DNA of 64,000 nucleotides from Selenomonadaceae bacterium UBA2897 (lineage in GTDB: Bacteria; Bacillota; Negativicutes; Selenomonadales; Selenomonadaceae): assembly GCA_002350105.1 (NCBI GenBank), contig DEDT01000054.1, positions 1 to 64,000 on the forward strand, given 5' to 3'. Numbering within the stretch: the stretch's first letter is position 1; each line of letters opens with the position of its first letter. The notes under the pieces were generated by a model. It searched no databases, had not been told where the DNA came from, and saw only the letters and a list, made by a program, of their open reading frames with translations. Of the stretch, positions 9,155 through 17,556 are shown piece after piece. A program made the translations under genes and the position numbers.

Positions 9155-10336
9155 TTAATCCGCAAGGATGCGCGGCAGGACGCTCTCGCCCTTCGTCGTG
9201 AGCTCAGCGCCGAACATGTCAGCCACTGTCGCGCCAATCATCGCAAAGGTCGGATACGTGCCGAGGTTCAGGCCCTTTTTGATGTGCTGGCCGTAGATGA
9301 GCCAAGGCACATACTCGCGCGTGTGATCCGTGCCCGCCGCACCGGGGTCGCAGCCGTGGTCAGCCGTAATCATGAGCACGTCATCCTCGCGCATCTTCTT
9401 CAGGAACTCGCCGAGCTGCTGGTCGAACTCCGTGGCAGCCTGCGCGTAGCCGTCGATGTTGCGGCGATGGCCGTAGACCATATCGAAGTCCACGAGGTTC
9501 ACGAAGCACAGGCCCGTGAAGTCCTCATCCATGACCTTGAGTGTCTTCTCCATGCCGTCCTTGTTATCCTTGTTCACACCCAGCGAACGGCTCACGCCAC
9601 GACCTGCGAAGATATCGGAAATCTTGCCGACGCCGATGGTGTCGAGTCCCTTGCGCTGCAGCGCATCGAGCATCGTGTCGCCCGTCGGGTCAAGGCTGAA
9701 GTCATGGCGGCGCGGCGTGCGCGTGTAGTTCGGATACTCACCGATGTACGGGCGCGCGATGATGCGACCGACGCCGTATTTGCCCTGCATGAGCTTGCGG
9801 GCCGTGCGGCAGTAATCGTAGAGCTGCTCGACAGGCACATCGTCCTCGTGTGCAGCAATCTGCAGCACGGAGTCAGCGGACGTGTAGACGATGAGGCCGC
9901 CCGTCTCCTTCTGCTCGCGGCCGTAGTCGTGGATGACGGCCGTACCGGAATACGGCTTGTTGCAGAGAATCTTCTTGCCAAAAGCCTTCTCCAGCATCTC
10001 GATGCACTCCGGCGGGAAACCGTCCGGGAACGTCGGCATCGGCTGCTCGGAAATGACGCCGCCAATCTCCCAGTGGCCCGTCGTCGTATCCTTGCCGCGC
10101 GAGAGCTCCCGCAGGCGGGCAAACGTGCCGATAGGATCCGCCTCAGGCGTGCCGCAACCCACGCCGTCGATATTGAAGAGGCCGATCTTCTTCATGTTCG
10201 GCGTCGCGTATTTGGGCGACTGGGAAATGGATTTCAGCGTATTGCAGACGTCGTCGCCGAAGTCCGGGGCATCCGGCTCACGGCCGATACCGTAGCTGTC
10301 CAGCACGATGACGAAGCAGCGTTTAATCTTGCTCAT
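9155..10336 (-). CDS. deoB: phosphopentomutase
   Basis: Interconverts (deoxy)ribose-1- and 5-phosphate, 393 aa. It is an alkaline-phosphatase-superfamily fold with the N-terminal metal motif VLDSYGIG and the central catalytic Thr region GKDTTTGHWE. The C-terminal metal ligands are in TADHGCDPGAAGTDHTREYVP. It lies between deoC and pdp, so the operon takes deoxynucleosides to glyceraldehyde-3-phosphate and acetaldehyde. Confidence 0.96.
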   Translation of the reverse strand: MSKIKRCFVIVLDSYGIGREPDAPDFGDDVCNTLKSISQSPKYATPNMKKIGLFNIDGVGCGTPEADPIGTFARLRELSRGKDTTTGHWEIGGVISEQPMPTFPDGFPPECIEMLEKAFGKKILCNKPYSGTAVIHDYGREQKETGGLIVYTSADSVLQIAAHEDDVPVEQLYDYCRTARKLMQGKYGVGRIIARPYIGEYPNYTRTPRRHDFSLDPTGDTMLDALQRKGLDTIGVGKISDIFAGRGVSRSLGVNKDNKDGMEKTLKVMDEDFTGLCFVNLVDFDMVYGHRRNIDGYAQAATEFDQQLGEFLKKMREDDVLMITADHGCDPGAAGTDHTREYVPWLIYGQHIKKGLNLGTYPTFAMIGATVADMFGAELTTKGESVLPRILAD

Positions 10337-10358
10337 GATATGCCCTTCTTTCTATATA

Positions 10359-11012
10359 TTAAAGTTCGTCTTTCAATACTTTGACGGCGGCACTGCAGCC
10401 GAGGCGGTCACAGCCGAGCTCCAGGTACTCTTCCATTTCTTCGCGCGTATGGATGCCACCTGCCGGCTTCATGCGCACGTCCGGACCGATGTGCTCCTTG
10501 AAGAGCTTGATGTCCTCGACCGTCGCGCCCTTCGGGCCAAATCCCGTGGAAGTCTTGATGAAGTCCGCACCGGCCTCGGTCACGCACTGGCAGGCTGCGA
10601 TCTTCTCTTCCTTCGTAAGGAAGCAGGTCTCAACGATGACCTTCAGCACACGATCGCCGACGAGGCTCTTGAGAGCCTTGATCTCGCCCGTCACATAATC
10701 CGTGTTGCCTTCCTTCAACGCACCCACGTTGATGACCATGTCGATCTCGCTCGCGCCATCCGCCAGTGCCTGCGCCGTCTCGGCGAGTTTCGCGGCCGTG
10801 TTGCAGTTGCCGTTCGGGAAGCCGACCACCGTCGCAATCTTAATCTTGTCGCCGTACGTCTCCTTGACGCGTTTAACGAAACAGGACGGAATCATGGCCG
10901 TGGCCGTATGATACTGCTGCACCTCGTCGCAGATGCGCTGGATGTCCTGCCAGGTCGCATCCTGCTTGAGGTACGTATGGTCTACTTTGGCCAGGATTTC
11001 TTGAGCTTTCAT
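10359..11012 (-). CDS. deoC: deoxyribose-phosphate aldolase
   Basis: Cleaves deoxyribose-5-phosphate to glyceraldehyde-3-phosphate and acetaldehyde, 217 aa. Class I aldolase motifs are visible: DHTYLKQDAT at the N-terminus, VVGFPNG, the Schiff-base Lys in VLKVIVETC and the second Lys in IKTSTGFGPKGAT. KPAGGIHTREE follows. It is first in the salvage operon and is preceded by a dyad. Confidence 0.96.
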   Translation of the reverse strand: MKAQEILAKVDHTYLKQDATWQDIQRICDEVQQYHTATAMIPSCFVKRVKETYGDKIKIATVVGFPNGNCNTAAKLAETAQALADGASEIDMVINVGALKEGNTDYVTGEIKALKSLVGDRVLKVIVETCFLTKEEKIAACQCVTEAGADFIKTSTGFGPKGATVEDIKLFKEHIGPDVRMKPAGGIHTREEMEEYLELGCDRLGCSAAVKVLKDEL

Positions 11013-11039
11013 CTTGGATATTTCCCCCTATTGACAATA

Positions 11040-11063
11040 GTCTGACAAATTGTTTTACCAGAC
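11040..11063. promoter_or_regulatory. dyad upstream of deoC, candidate operator
   Basis: GTCTG (11040-11044) and CAGAC (11059-11063) form an inverted repeat, with an inner ACAA/TTGT dyad. It lies about 30 bp before the deoC start. A DeoR-type operator is a guess from position only. Confidence 0.3.
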
Positions 11064-11172
11064 ATTTTCTTGTTTGCTATGCTCTTATTCTAACGCGCTT
11101 TATTCCGAATAAAAAGGCCGTGTGTCTCTAATTCACAGAAATTAAACGAAAACATCCACCAAGGCAAAATAA

Positions 11173-11209
11173 AACAAGCCCCATCCCGCCAAAAGGGATA
11201 AGACTTGTT
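11173..11209 (-). terminator. probable terminator after the GNAT gene
   Basis: On the minus strand AACAAG...ATCCC pairs with GGGAT...CTTGTT, followed by TTTTATTTT. It lies downstream of the GNAT gene and its repeat element. The remainder of the 11064-11318 gap holds no ORF I can support. Confidence 0.55.
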
Positions 11210-11218
11210 AAAGTGGAG

Positions 11219-11325
11219 GTCAGGCTCGCCTGACGGCGACCTGACTAAGCGACTCACTCGCATTTGCGCGTCACTGACGTTCCTTCAAATGCGGTTCGCT
11301 GCTTACAAACGCGGTTCCCTACTTA
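11219..11325. repeat. dispersed double-hairpin repeat, copy A
   Basis: About 107 bp closely related to 43882-43986. Hairpin 1 is CAGG-CTCG-CCTG. Hairpin 2 has arms CGCATTTG (11259-11266) and CAAATGCG (11286-11293) around a loop that is nearly identical in both copies. Outer TAAGC/GCTTA arms enclose hairpin 2. Compared with copy B the arms differ but stay complementary. The last codons and stop of the GNAT gene lie inside its end. Confidence 0.8.
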
Positions 11326-11879
11326 TCTATCTCCAGTCCCGCGTTCTTGCGTGCGGCGTACTCGCGGTCGAGGATGCCCAGTACCACGAGGTTCTCATAG
11401 ATGCCGTTGGTGATGATGGTCTCGCGGATCAGCCCCTCGCGCTTGAGGCCCTCGCTCTCGTAGACATGCAGGGCGCGGGCATTGTATTCCTTGCAATCGA
11501 GCCACGCGCGATGGAACTTCAGATCTTCGAAGTTCCATGCCTTCAGCAGCTGCAGGGCCTCATGGCCGTAACCCTGCCCCTTCTTGTCGATGAGGATATG
11601 CATCCACTCGGCTTCCTTCTGCTCCGTGTGCAGGCCGTTCACCAGCAGATAGCCCACGGCCTCGCCGTCTGCGATGGTCTCCACGATGATGTCCAGCGAG
11701 CCCAATTTTTGGCCATTCTCGATGATGTTCTGGTGGAACTCGCGATCAAAGGGCACGATGAAGGGCACATTCGCCGGATCGTACTCCAGCCGCATGATGT
11801 AGTCGAGATCCGCCAGCGTCGCCACCCGCAGCCGCAGCCGCCGTCCCGTATGCAGGATTACCGCCTTTTCTGCCGCCAT
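11319..11879 (-). CDS. GNAT-family N-acetyltransferase
   Basis: A 186-aa acetyltransferase with the acetyl-CoA-binding motif A near IDKKGQGYGHEALQLL. The family-typical segment NLVVLGILDREY is near the C-terminus. Overall it resembles RimJ/RimL-type or SpeG-like GNATs, which acetylate N-terminal or small-molecule amines. The substrate is not predictable from sequence. It is monocistronic, and its stop codon falls in the end of repeat copy A. Confidence 0.8.
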   Translation of the reverse strand: MAAEKAVILHTGRRLRLRVATLADLDYIMRLEYDPANVPFIVPFDREFHQNIIENGQKLGSLDIIVETIADGEAVGYLLVNGLHTEQKEAEWMHILIDKKGQGYGHEALQLLKAWNFEDLKFHRAWLDCKEYNARALHVYESEGLKREGLIRETIITNGIYENLVVLGILDREYAARKNAGLEIDK

Positions 11880-12037
11880 AATAATGCCTTCTTTCTGCTT
11901 GCCATGTTATAATGATACCATTAGTATAGGCGGCAATGAGCAAAAAAACAAGCTCCCGCAGGAAAAGCCGAAAAGGCTAGATAGCCCCGCGGTAATGCTG
12001 TATAATAAAAATAAACAAACCAAAAGGGGGCTATACT

Positions 12038-12613
12038 ATGGAACAGGCGGTGCGATTGGATCCGGTGCCGGTGGAAATGATTGACGGTAAAGTGTGCATG
12101 ATGTCGCCACGACCTTTTATCGCACATAATATCATTATTGCCAACCTCACAACAATTTTTGGCACTTATCTGAAGGGCAAGCCGTGCATGGTGTTTTCCG
12201 ATGGTGTTGACGTACATCTGGATGAAAAGAACACTTTTATACCCGATGTGATGATTGTCTGCAACCATGACATCATCAAACCCAATGCGTTGTATGGAGC
12301 ACCTGACCTGGTGGTAGAGGTGCTCTCTCCCTCCACGGCCATGCACGACCGCGGGCCGAAGATGAAGGCATACGCACGAGCTGGCGTTAGGGAATACTGG
12401 ATTGTCGCCGCCGGCACGCGCTCCGTCGAGGTCTACCTGAACCAGGGCGGCCGGTTCGAGCTCGACCACGTATATACAGACTTCACGGAACTGGAATGGC
12501 AGTCTCTGGACGCTGACGAGCAGGCAGCGGCGCGCCGCTATATCAAGGTTTCGTTCTACGATGATTTACTGGTTGACATCAAGGAAGTATTTGACAAAAT
12601 CCATATAGTATGA
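12038..12613 (+). CDS. Uma2-family (DUF820) PD-(D/E)XK protein
   Basis: A 191-aa member of the Uma2 family, a restriction-endonuclease fold of unknown role that is abundant in cyanobacteria and some Firmicutes. The nuclease-like core reads IPDVMIV ... DLVVEVLSPST ... YARAGVREYWIV, giving the D-(E-x-V) and Lys/Arg positions of the fold. The start has AAAGGGGG upstream, and TATAAT lies at 12001-12006. Base use is less GC-rich at its start than in the neighbours. It is followed 30 bp later by mscS, but a functional link is not evident. Confidence 0.8.
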   Translation: MEQAVRLDPVPVEMIDGKVCMMSPRPFIAHNIIIANLTTIFGTYLKGKPCMVFSDGVDVHLDEKNTFIPDVMIVCNHDIIKPNALYGAPDLVVEVLSPSTAMHDRGPKMKAYARAGVREYWIVAAGTRSVEVYLNQGGRFELDHVYTDFTELEWQSLDADEQAAARRYIKVSFYDDLLVDIKEVFDKIHIV

Positions 12614-12643
12614 AGGCCGTAACAATGGACAGGAAGGTGTAAC

Positions 12644-13705
12644 ATGTCATTTAATTTTTCCCTGCTGCAAGGCATCGATTTGAGCCAGCTGCTGGAGCTG
12701 TTGCTGCTGCCCGGCTGCATTTTGCTCGCGGCACTCACCCTGGGCATCACGCTGAACAAGATCATCAACCGGCGCATCAACCAGCAGCTCACGGGAGAAG
12801 AGAGCTCGTGGCAGTTTATCCTCATCCATGCGATGAAGGGAACGCCGATCTCATTCTGCCTCGTCAGCGGCCTGTACTGGATTGTCGGCACGATTGATAT
12901 CCCGCCGCAGCTCACGAAGCTCTTTTCCTACATCCTGTTCACGGTCATCGCGCTGACCATCACGCGCATCGTCGCCCGCACGGTACAGGGACTCGTGCAG
13001 CTGCGCATCGAGAACTCGCAGGAGCCCCTGCCAAAGACGACCCTGCTCGACACCATCCTCAACATCCTCATCTACGCGATGGGCATACTTATCGTCCTGC
13101 AATACTACGGCATCTCCATCACCCCGCTGCTCACCGCCATGGGCGTCGGCGGCATGGCCGTCGCCCTCGCACTGCAGGAGACGCTGGCGAACATCTTCTC
13201 CGGCCTGCATCTCATCCTCTCCAAGCAGCTGAAAATAGGCGACTACATCAAGCTCAGCACGAATGAATCCGGCCGCGTCACGGACATCACCTGGCGCTTC
13301 ACCACCATCGTGCCCGTGGGCGAAGGCAACATGGTCGTCATCCCGAACCAGAAAATCGCCTCGGCGACCATCACGAACTACTCCATGCCACACCGCGATA
13401 TCCTCATCAGCGTGCCCGTCGGCGTCGCCTACGACAGCGACCTCGAACAGGTCGAACAGGTCACGGTGCAGGTGGCCGACGAGGTACTCGAAGAAGTCGA
13501 CCATGCCGTAAAGCAGGAACCCTTCGTGCGATTCACCGCCTTCGGCGAATCGAGCATCGATTTCCAGGTATTCATGCATTCGAGCAATTTCGACAACCAG
13601 GCGCGCATCAAGCACGAATTCATCAAGCGCCTGACAAAAAAATATCGCGAGCTCGGCATCGAGATTCCTTACCCCGTGCGCACGGTCATCCAAGAGAAAG
13701 ACTAG
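12644..13705 (+). CDS. MscS-family mechanosensitive channel
   Basis: A 353-aa inner-membrane channel that releases osmolytes on hypo-osmotic shock. Four hydrophobic segments precede the pore helix MGVGGMAVALALQETLANIFSGL, which carries the Gly/Ala packing pattern of MscS TM3. The beta domain follows (GDYIKLSTNESGRVTDITWRFT, VIPNQKIASATITNYS). The start has AGGAAGG upstream. Confidence 0.92.
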   Translation: MSFNFSLLQGIDLSQLLELLLLPGCILLAALTLGITLNKIINRRINQQLTGEESSWQFILIHAMKGTPISFCLVSGLYWIVGTIDIPPQLTKLFSYILFTVIALTITRIVARTVQGLVQLRIENSQEPLPKTTLLDTILNILIYAMGILIVLQYYGISITPLLTAMGVGGMAVALALQETLANIFSGLHLILSKQLKIGDYIKLSTNESGRVTDITWRFTTIVPVGEGNMVVIPNQKIASATITNYSMPHRDILISVPVGVAYDSDLEQVEQVTVQVADEVLEEVDHAVKQEPFVRFTAFGESSIDFQVFMHSSNFDNQARIKHEFIKRLTKKYRELGIEIPYPVRTVIQEKD

Positions 13706-13716
13706 GCTTTGCCCCG

Positions 13717-13759
13717 CTTTCCACAAAATTATCCCCAGCTTTTCCACAGCTGGGGATAA
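13717..13759. promoter_or_regulatory. cluster of DnaA-box-like sequences with a 12-bp dyad
   Basis: CTTTCCACA (13717), TTATCCCCA (13729) and TTTTCCACA (13740) lie on the plus strand, with TTATCCCCA again on the minus strand (13759-13751). TTTTCCACA fits TTWTNCACA fully; the others differ by one base. TTATCCCCAGCT and AGCTGGGGATAA form a perfect 12-bp inverted repeat. No T-run follows, so a terminator for mscS is less likely. Confidence 0.45.
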
Positions 13760-13810
13760 CTACTATATGTAGTTTTAACTATTGACTGTCACCACTAGAT
13801 ATTGTATAAT
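13760..13810 (+). promoter_or_regulatory. promoter with two NrdR-type boxes
   Basis: TTGACT (13782-13787) lies 17 bp from TATAAT (13805-13810). Two 16-bp sequences resemble the NrdR box ACACWATATATWGTGT: CTACTATATGTAGTTT (13760-13775) and CCACTAGATATTGTAT (13792-13807). Their centres are 32 bp apart, the usual three-turn spacing of NrdR box pairs. The second overlaps the spacer and -10. They control the nrdD-like/nrdG pair. Confidence 0.7.
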
Positions 13811-13917
13811 TTAGTCCCGATGGCAAACGAGATATAGTCTTGTATCCCGCCTCTGCCCACAATATCTGGTAGATAAGGCCCCGTACGGGCCCACGATAAA
13901 AGGAAAAGGTGATAGCC

Positions 13918-14211
13918 ATGACAGCTATGAGAGTGAACGATATCGAAGTAACCGTGGACGGCCTGCAGGGCGTTTCGGAGAATGAAGCGCTGAACTACAT
14001 CCACTACGTCGAAGATCAGACGAACGAGCGCGTACAGACGCTCCACCTCTCTCCCGCCGCCGATGGCAGCGTCAAGGTGGACTATGCGTTGCAGCCACAG
14101 AAGTTCGAGCGCATCCGCCGCATCACGGGCTATCTCGTGGGCACGGTGGACCGCTGGAATAACGCCAAGCAGGCGGAGCTCCACGACCGCGTCAAGCACG
14201 GCCTGCACTGA
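13918..14211 (+). CDS. stand-alone NrdD C-terminal-like (glycyl-radical-domain) protein
   Basis: A 97-aa protein from the ATG behind AAAAGG. Its C-terminal half (about 60-95) reads like the end of class III ribonucleotide reductase NrdD. ERIRRITGYLVGTVDRWNNAK...DRVKH includes the RxxGY context in which NrdD carries its glycyl radical (Gly71 here). The NrdD catalytic barrel and the CxxC zinc pairs are absent. It is directly followed by nrdG, the radical-forming activase. It may be a spare radical domain, as GrcA/YfiD is for pyruvate formate-lyase, or an accessory subunit. No full nrdD is in the window. Confidence 0.65.
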   Translation: MTAMRVNDIEVTVDGLQGVSENEALNYIHYVEDQTNERVQTLHLSPAADGSVKVDYALQPQKFERIRRITGYLVGTVDRWNNAKQAELHDRVKHGLH

Positions 14212-14219
14212 GGCACGCC

Positions 14220-14723
14220 ATGCAGCTGCGCATCGCCGGCACGGCGGATGACTCCATCGTCGATGGTGAAGGCATCCGCTTCACCGTGTTCGTACAGGGC
14301 TGTCCGCGCCGCTGTCCCGGCTGCCACAATCCCGAGACCCAGAGCTACACGGGCGGCCGACTCACGACGACCGAGGCTATCCTCGAGGCCTACGGCAGGA
14401 ACCCGCTGCTATCCGGCATCACGTTCTCGGGCGGTGAGCCCTTCACCCAGCCCGCCCCGCTCACGCGCCTCGCCAAGGCCGTACACGCACGCGGCCAGGA
14501 TGTCTGGTGCTACACGGGCTACACCTTCGAGGAACTTCAGGCATTGAAGAATCCCGCCGTAAACGAGCTGCTCCGCAACCTCGACGTACTCATCGATGGC
14601 GAGTTCATCTACGAGCAACGTGACCTCACGCTGAAGTTCCGCGGCTCCCGCAACCAGCGCCTCATCGACGTCCCCGCTACGCTGGCCAGGGGGCACGTCA
14701 TCGAGAAGAAGCTTGATGATTGA
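14220..14723 (+). CDS. nrdG: anaerobic ribonucleotide reductase activating protein
   Basis: A radical-SAM activase, 167 aa, that generates the glycyl radical on NrdD. The cluster motif is GCPRRCPGCHN (C-x3-C-x2-C). TFSGGEPFTQP supplies the SAM-binding GGE, and the C-terminal half matches short NrdG enzymes. It starts 8 bp after the NrdD-like domain gene under the NrdR-box promoter, so it is expected to be controlled with nucleotide supply. The partner NrdD must lie elsewhere. Confidence 0.93.
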   Translation: MQLRIAGTADDSIVDGEGIRFTVFVQGCPRRCPGCHNPETQSYTGGRLTTTEAILEAYGRNPLLSGITFSGGEPFTQPAPLTRLAKAVHARGQDVWCYTGYTFEELQALKNPAVNELLRNLDVLIDGEFIYEQRDLTLKFRGSRNQRLIDVPATLARGHVIEKKLDD

Positions 14724-14726
14724 CAG

Positions 14727-14753
14727 ACACAGCCTCACGCAGGCTGTGTTTTT
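14727..14753 (+). terminator. intrinsic terminator after nrdG
   Basis: ACACAGCCT and AGGCTGTGT form a 9-bp stem with loop CACGC, followed by TTTTT. Confidence 0.85.
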
Positions 14754-14882
14754 GCGTTCCGGGAGATTTTGTATTTTCTTGTCTTTTCGCGTATGCCATC
14801 TGCGTTTTTCCTCGCCTTTAGCAGGAATTCAGCAATAAAGCGCGAAATAAAGCTATAGAACCAAAACAAAGGGGGCTTGCCT

Positions 14883-15323
14883 ATGCAGGGGGATGGAGAA
14901 ATCACGCGGATTCTCGTGCCTGTGGATGGGTCGGAGACCTCGGACCGCGCCGTGCGCATGGCTGCGAAGATTGCCGCAGGCGTCGGGGCCAAGATCTACC
15001 TGCTGCATGTATCGCATTTCGACCGCACGACAGATGATGTGCGCGAGTCATGGCTGCCGGACAGCATTACAGCACCGGTGGGCGAGCAGGAAGAGGCCAT
15101 CATGGCACAGGCGAAAGCGCTGATTCCCCCCGGGGTGACAGCGGAATGCCACCACCGCACGGGAGCGGCTGCCGAGCAGATCCTCGCCTTCGCCCGCGCG
15201 CATCAGCCAGAGCTCATCGTCATCGGCGGGCGCAAGGTCAGCGTCGTAGAGGGCTTCCTGATGGGCAGCGTGAGCCGCGACGTCCTGCGGGACTCCCCGA
15301 TTTCCGTGCTGGTTATCAAGTAA
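14883..15323 (+). CDS. universal stress protein A family
   Basis: A 146-aa UspA-domain protein. The ATP-binding features ILVPVDGSE at the N-terminus and G-x2-G-x9-GS near the C-terminus (IGGRKVSVVEGFLMGSVSRDVL) are both present, so it is probably nucleotide-binding. The start is the ATG after AAAGGGGG rather than a TTG two codons upstream. It forms a two-gene unit with the next uspA gene. Confidence 0.88.
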   Translation: MQGDGEITRILVPVDGSETSDRAVRMAAKIAAGVGAKIYLLHVSHFDRTTDDVRESWLPDSITAPVGEQEEAIMAQAKALIPPGVTAECHHRTGAAAEQILAFARAHQPELIVIGGRKVSVVEGFLMGSVSRDVLRDSPISVLVIK

Positions 15324-15349
15324 GCAACAAGCATTAAGGAGGTTTTATC

Positions 15350-15766
15350 ATGATGAAGAATATTCTCGTACCAGTTGATGGTTCAGAGGGCTCGGACCGC
15401 GCGGTAGCGGAGGCTATCGACCTCGCGGGGGCCATTGGCGCCAAGATCAATTTCCTCTATGTCGCCAACATCAATCAGCTGGCCATCAATGCCTGCCTCT
15501 CCGATGCCATTCTGGAGGCCGTGACGAAGGCCGGCAACGTTATCCTCGACCGTGCGATGGAGATGGTACCCTCGGGCATCGATAAGGAAGCCTTCTCCGA
15601 GACGGGTTCCCCCGCCGTGGTCATCCTCGACTTCGCCACGAGCAACGACATGGACCTCATCGTCATGGGCAGCCGCGGCCTCGGCGTCGTCAAAGGCGTA
15701 CTGCTCGGCAGCGTGAGCCAGTACATCGTGGAGCAGTCGAAGTGCCCCGTACTGGTCGTGAAATAA
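15350..15766 (+). CDS. universal stress protein A family
   Basis: A 138-aa UspA paralogue with NILVPVDGSEGS and the C-terminal nucleotide loop GSRGLGVVKGVLLGSVS. A perfect AGGAGG precedes the ATG. It differs enough from the upstream copy that a recent duplication is unlikely. The pair precedes a lactate permease but is separated from it by a terminator. Confidence 0.9.
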   Translation: MMKNILVPVDGSEGSDRAVAEAIDLAGAIGAKINFLYVANINQLAINACLSDAILEAVTKAGNVILDRAMEMVPSGIDKEAFSETGSPAVVILDFATSNDMDLIVMGSRGLGVVKGVLLGSVSQYIVEQSKCPVLVVK

Positions 15767-15790
15767 ACATACCCAAACAGAGGATTTTCT

Positions 15791-15817
15791 GGCAGGGCCT
15801 TCGGGCTCTGCCTTTTT
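15791..15817 (+). terminator. terminator after the uspA pair
   Basis: GGCAGGGCC pairs with GGCTCTGCC (one G-U) around a short loop, followed by TTTTT. Confidence 0.75.
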
Positions 15818-15838
15818 GCTGCCAGAATTATCTTACGG

Positions 15839-15868
15839 TTTACAAAGGCCGGTTAAATTTTATATAAT
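15839..15868 (+). promoter_or_regulatory. promoter of the lactate permease gene
   Basis: TTTACA (15839-15844) and TATAAT (15863-15868) are separated by 18 bp, about 60 bp before the start codon. Confidence 0.6.
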
Positions 15869-15930
15869 GGTACGGAATACTTAATGATTCATTTTGCCAT
15901 TGTTTTATTTATCGAGAAAGGAAAGAACAC

Positions 15931-17460
15931 ATGCTATTCCTGATTGCCTTATCGCCAATCCTTTGGCTGATTGTGGCCCTCTCCGTCCTCCATATGTCGG
16001 CGTGGAAAGCCTGCTCACTGGCGCTCATCATCGCGCTCGGCTGTGCGCTCGGCGTCGAAGGTATGACGACCGCCCACGCCATCCAGGCCGTGCTGCAGGG
16101 CGTGGCCCTCGCCTGCTGGCCGATCCTGCTGGTCATCGTGGCCGCCATCTTTACCTACAACCTCACACTGCACACCAAGGGCATGGACGTCATCAAGCAG
16201 ATGCTGACCTCCGTCTCCAGTGACCGCCGCGTGCTCATCCTGCTCATCGGCTGGGGCTTCGGCGCCTTCCTGGAGGGCATGGCCGGCTTCGGTACGGCCG
16301 TGGCCATCCCTGCGGGCATGCTTGCGGGCATCGGCGTCAATCCCGTGCTCGCGGCCTCGGTCTGCCTCGTCGCCAACTCCGTACCGACGGCCTATGGCTC
16401 CATCGGCATTCCGTTGGTCACGCTCTCGAGCGTCACGGGCATCGACGCCGTCAAGCTCGCGAGCTACACCTGCCTGCAGCTCGCACCCATCACCTGCCTC
16501 TGCCCGATCATTATGACGATCGCGGCTGGCGGCTCGCTCAAGGCCCTCAAGGGCATGGGACTCATCATCATCGCGGCTATCCTCGGCTTCCTCGTACCGG
16601 AACTCGTGGTCGCCACGCTCGTCGGTCCGGAGCTGGCCGTCGTCGCGGCTGCCATCGGTGCCATCGGTGCCATCGTCGCCGCCGCCAAAATGTTCCCGGT
16701 CAATGATCCGGCCTATGCGATGGATACGCATCAGGATACCGAGCCCGTGACCATGCAGCGCGGCATCATCGCCTGCCTGCCCTTCATCCTGATTTTCTTC
16801 TTCCTGCTCTTCACCTCGAAGCTCGTACCCTTCCTGCATGACCCACTGTCCGCGATCAAGACGAGCGTTGAGATCTACGAAGGCGCGGCGCCCTACACCT
16901 TCACCTGGGTAGCTACGCCAGGCGTGCTCATCCTGCTGGCAGCCTTCATCGGTGGCCGCGTGCAGGGTGCCGGTTTCGGCGAGATGGTCGGCGTACTCTC
17001 GCGTACCTTCGTGAACCTGCGCTTCACCATGCTCACAATCATCACGGTCATCGCCACGGCTGAGGTCATGGGCTTCAGCGGCATGACGCATCAGATTGCC
17101 GACACGGCCGTCGCGGCTACGGGCACGGGATATCCCGCCATCGCGGCCTTCATCGGCTCCGTCGGTACCTTCATCACGGGCTCCGCGACCTCGAGCTGCG
17201 TGCTCTTCGGCAAGCTGCAGACCGATGCAGCCATGGCCATCGGTGCCTCGGAGAACGTCCAGGCCTGGATTGCCTCGGCCAACGCGACGGGCGCCTGCGC
17301 GGGCAAGATGATCTCCCCGCAGACCATTGCCATTGCCATCGGCGCCATCGGCGTCAGCGGCGTAGACAGCCAGCTGCTGCGCTTCGCCGTCAAAGTCTAT
17401 CTGCCCTACATCATCCTCATGGGCTGCATCGTCTTCTTCGGTCAGGCCCTGGTCGGCTGA
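15931..17460 (+). CDS. lctP: L-lactate permease (LctP/LldP family)
   Basis: A 509-aa polytopic inner-membrane protein, full length for the family, with about 12-14 hydrophobic segments. Conserved stretches include GWGFGAFLEGMAGFGTAVAIPAGML near residue 105 and VANSVPTAYGSIGIPLVTL. The C-terminal region GTFITGSATSSCVLFGKLQ, NATGACAGKMISPQ and IAIGAIGVSGVD also fits. It imports or exports lactate or glycolate by proton symport. It is monocistronic between a promoter and a strong bidirectional terminator shared with the ATP synthase operon. Confidence 0.93.
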   Translation: MLFLIALSPILWLIVALSVLHMSAWKACSLALIIALGCALGVEGMTTAHAIQAVLQGVALACWPILLVIVAAIFTYNLTLHTKGMDVIKQMLTSVSSDRRVLILLIGWGFGAFLEGMAGFGTAVAIPAGMLAGIGVNPVLAASVCLVANSVPTAYGSIGIPLVTLSSVTGIDAVKLASYTCLQLAPITCLCPIIMTIAAGGSLKALKGMGLIIIAAILGFLVPELVVATLVGPELAVVAAAIGAIGAIVAAAKMFPVNDPAYAMDTHQDTEPVTMQRGIIACLPFILIFFFLLFTSKLVPFLHDPLSAIKTSVEIYEGAAPYTFTWVATPGVLILLAAFIGGRVQGAGFGEMVGVLSRTFVNLRFTMLTIITVIATAEVMGFSGMTHQIADTAVAATGTGYPAIAAFIGSVGTFITGSATSSCVLFGKLQTDAAMAIGASENVQAWIASANATGACAGKMISPQTIAIAIGAIGVSGVDSQLLRFAVKVYLPYIILMGCIVFFGQALVG

Positions 17461-17508
17461 AACCGCGTTTTCGCCTGAATCGCAGCCAAGGAATAAACGC
17501 ATATACCC

Positions 17509-17546
17509 AAAATAACGGCTCCGCCATTTGGCGGAGCCGTTATTTT
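17509..17546. terminator. bidirectional terminator between lctP and atpC
   Basis: A perfect 17-bp inverted repeat (AAAATAACGGCTCCGCC and its complement) with loop ATTT. A/T runs on both sides serve the convergent lctP and atp transcripts. Confidence 0.9.
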
Positions 17547-17556
17547 CATACCAGGA

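Noticed and set aside
13729..13759. Intrinsic terminator for mscS
   Set aside because: The 12-bp dyad is strong but no T-run follows on either strand; its sequence fits DnaA-type sites better.
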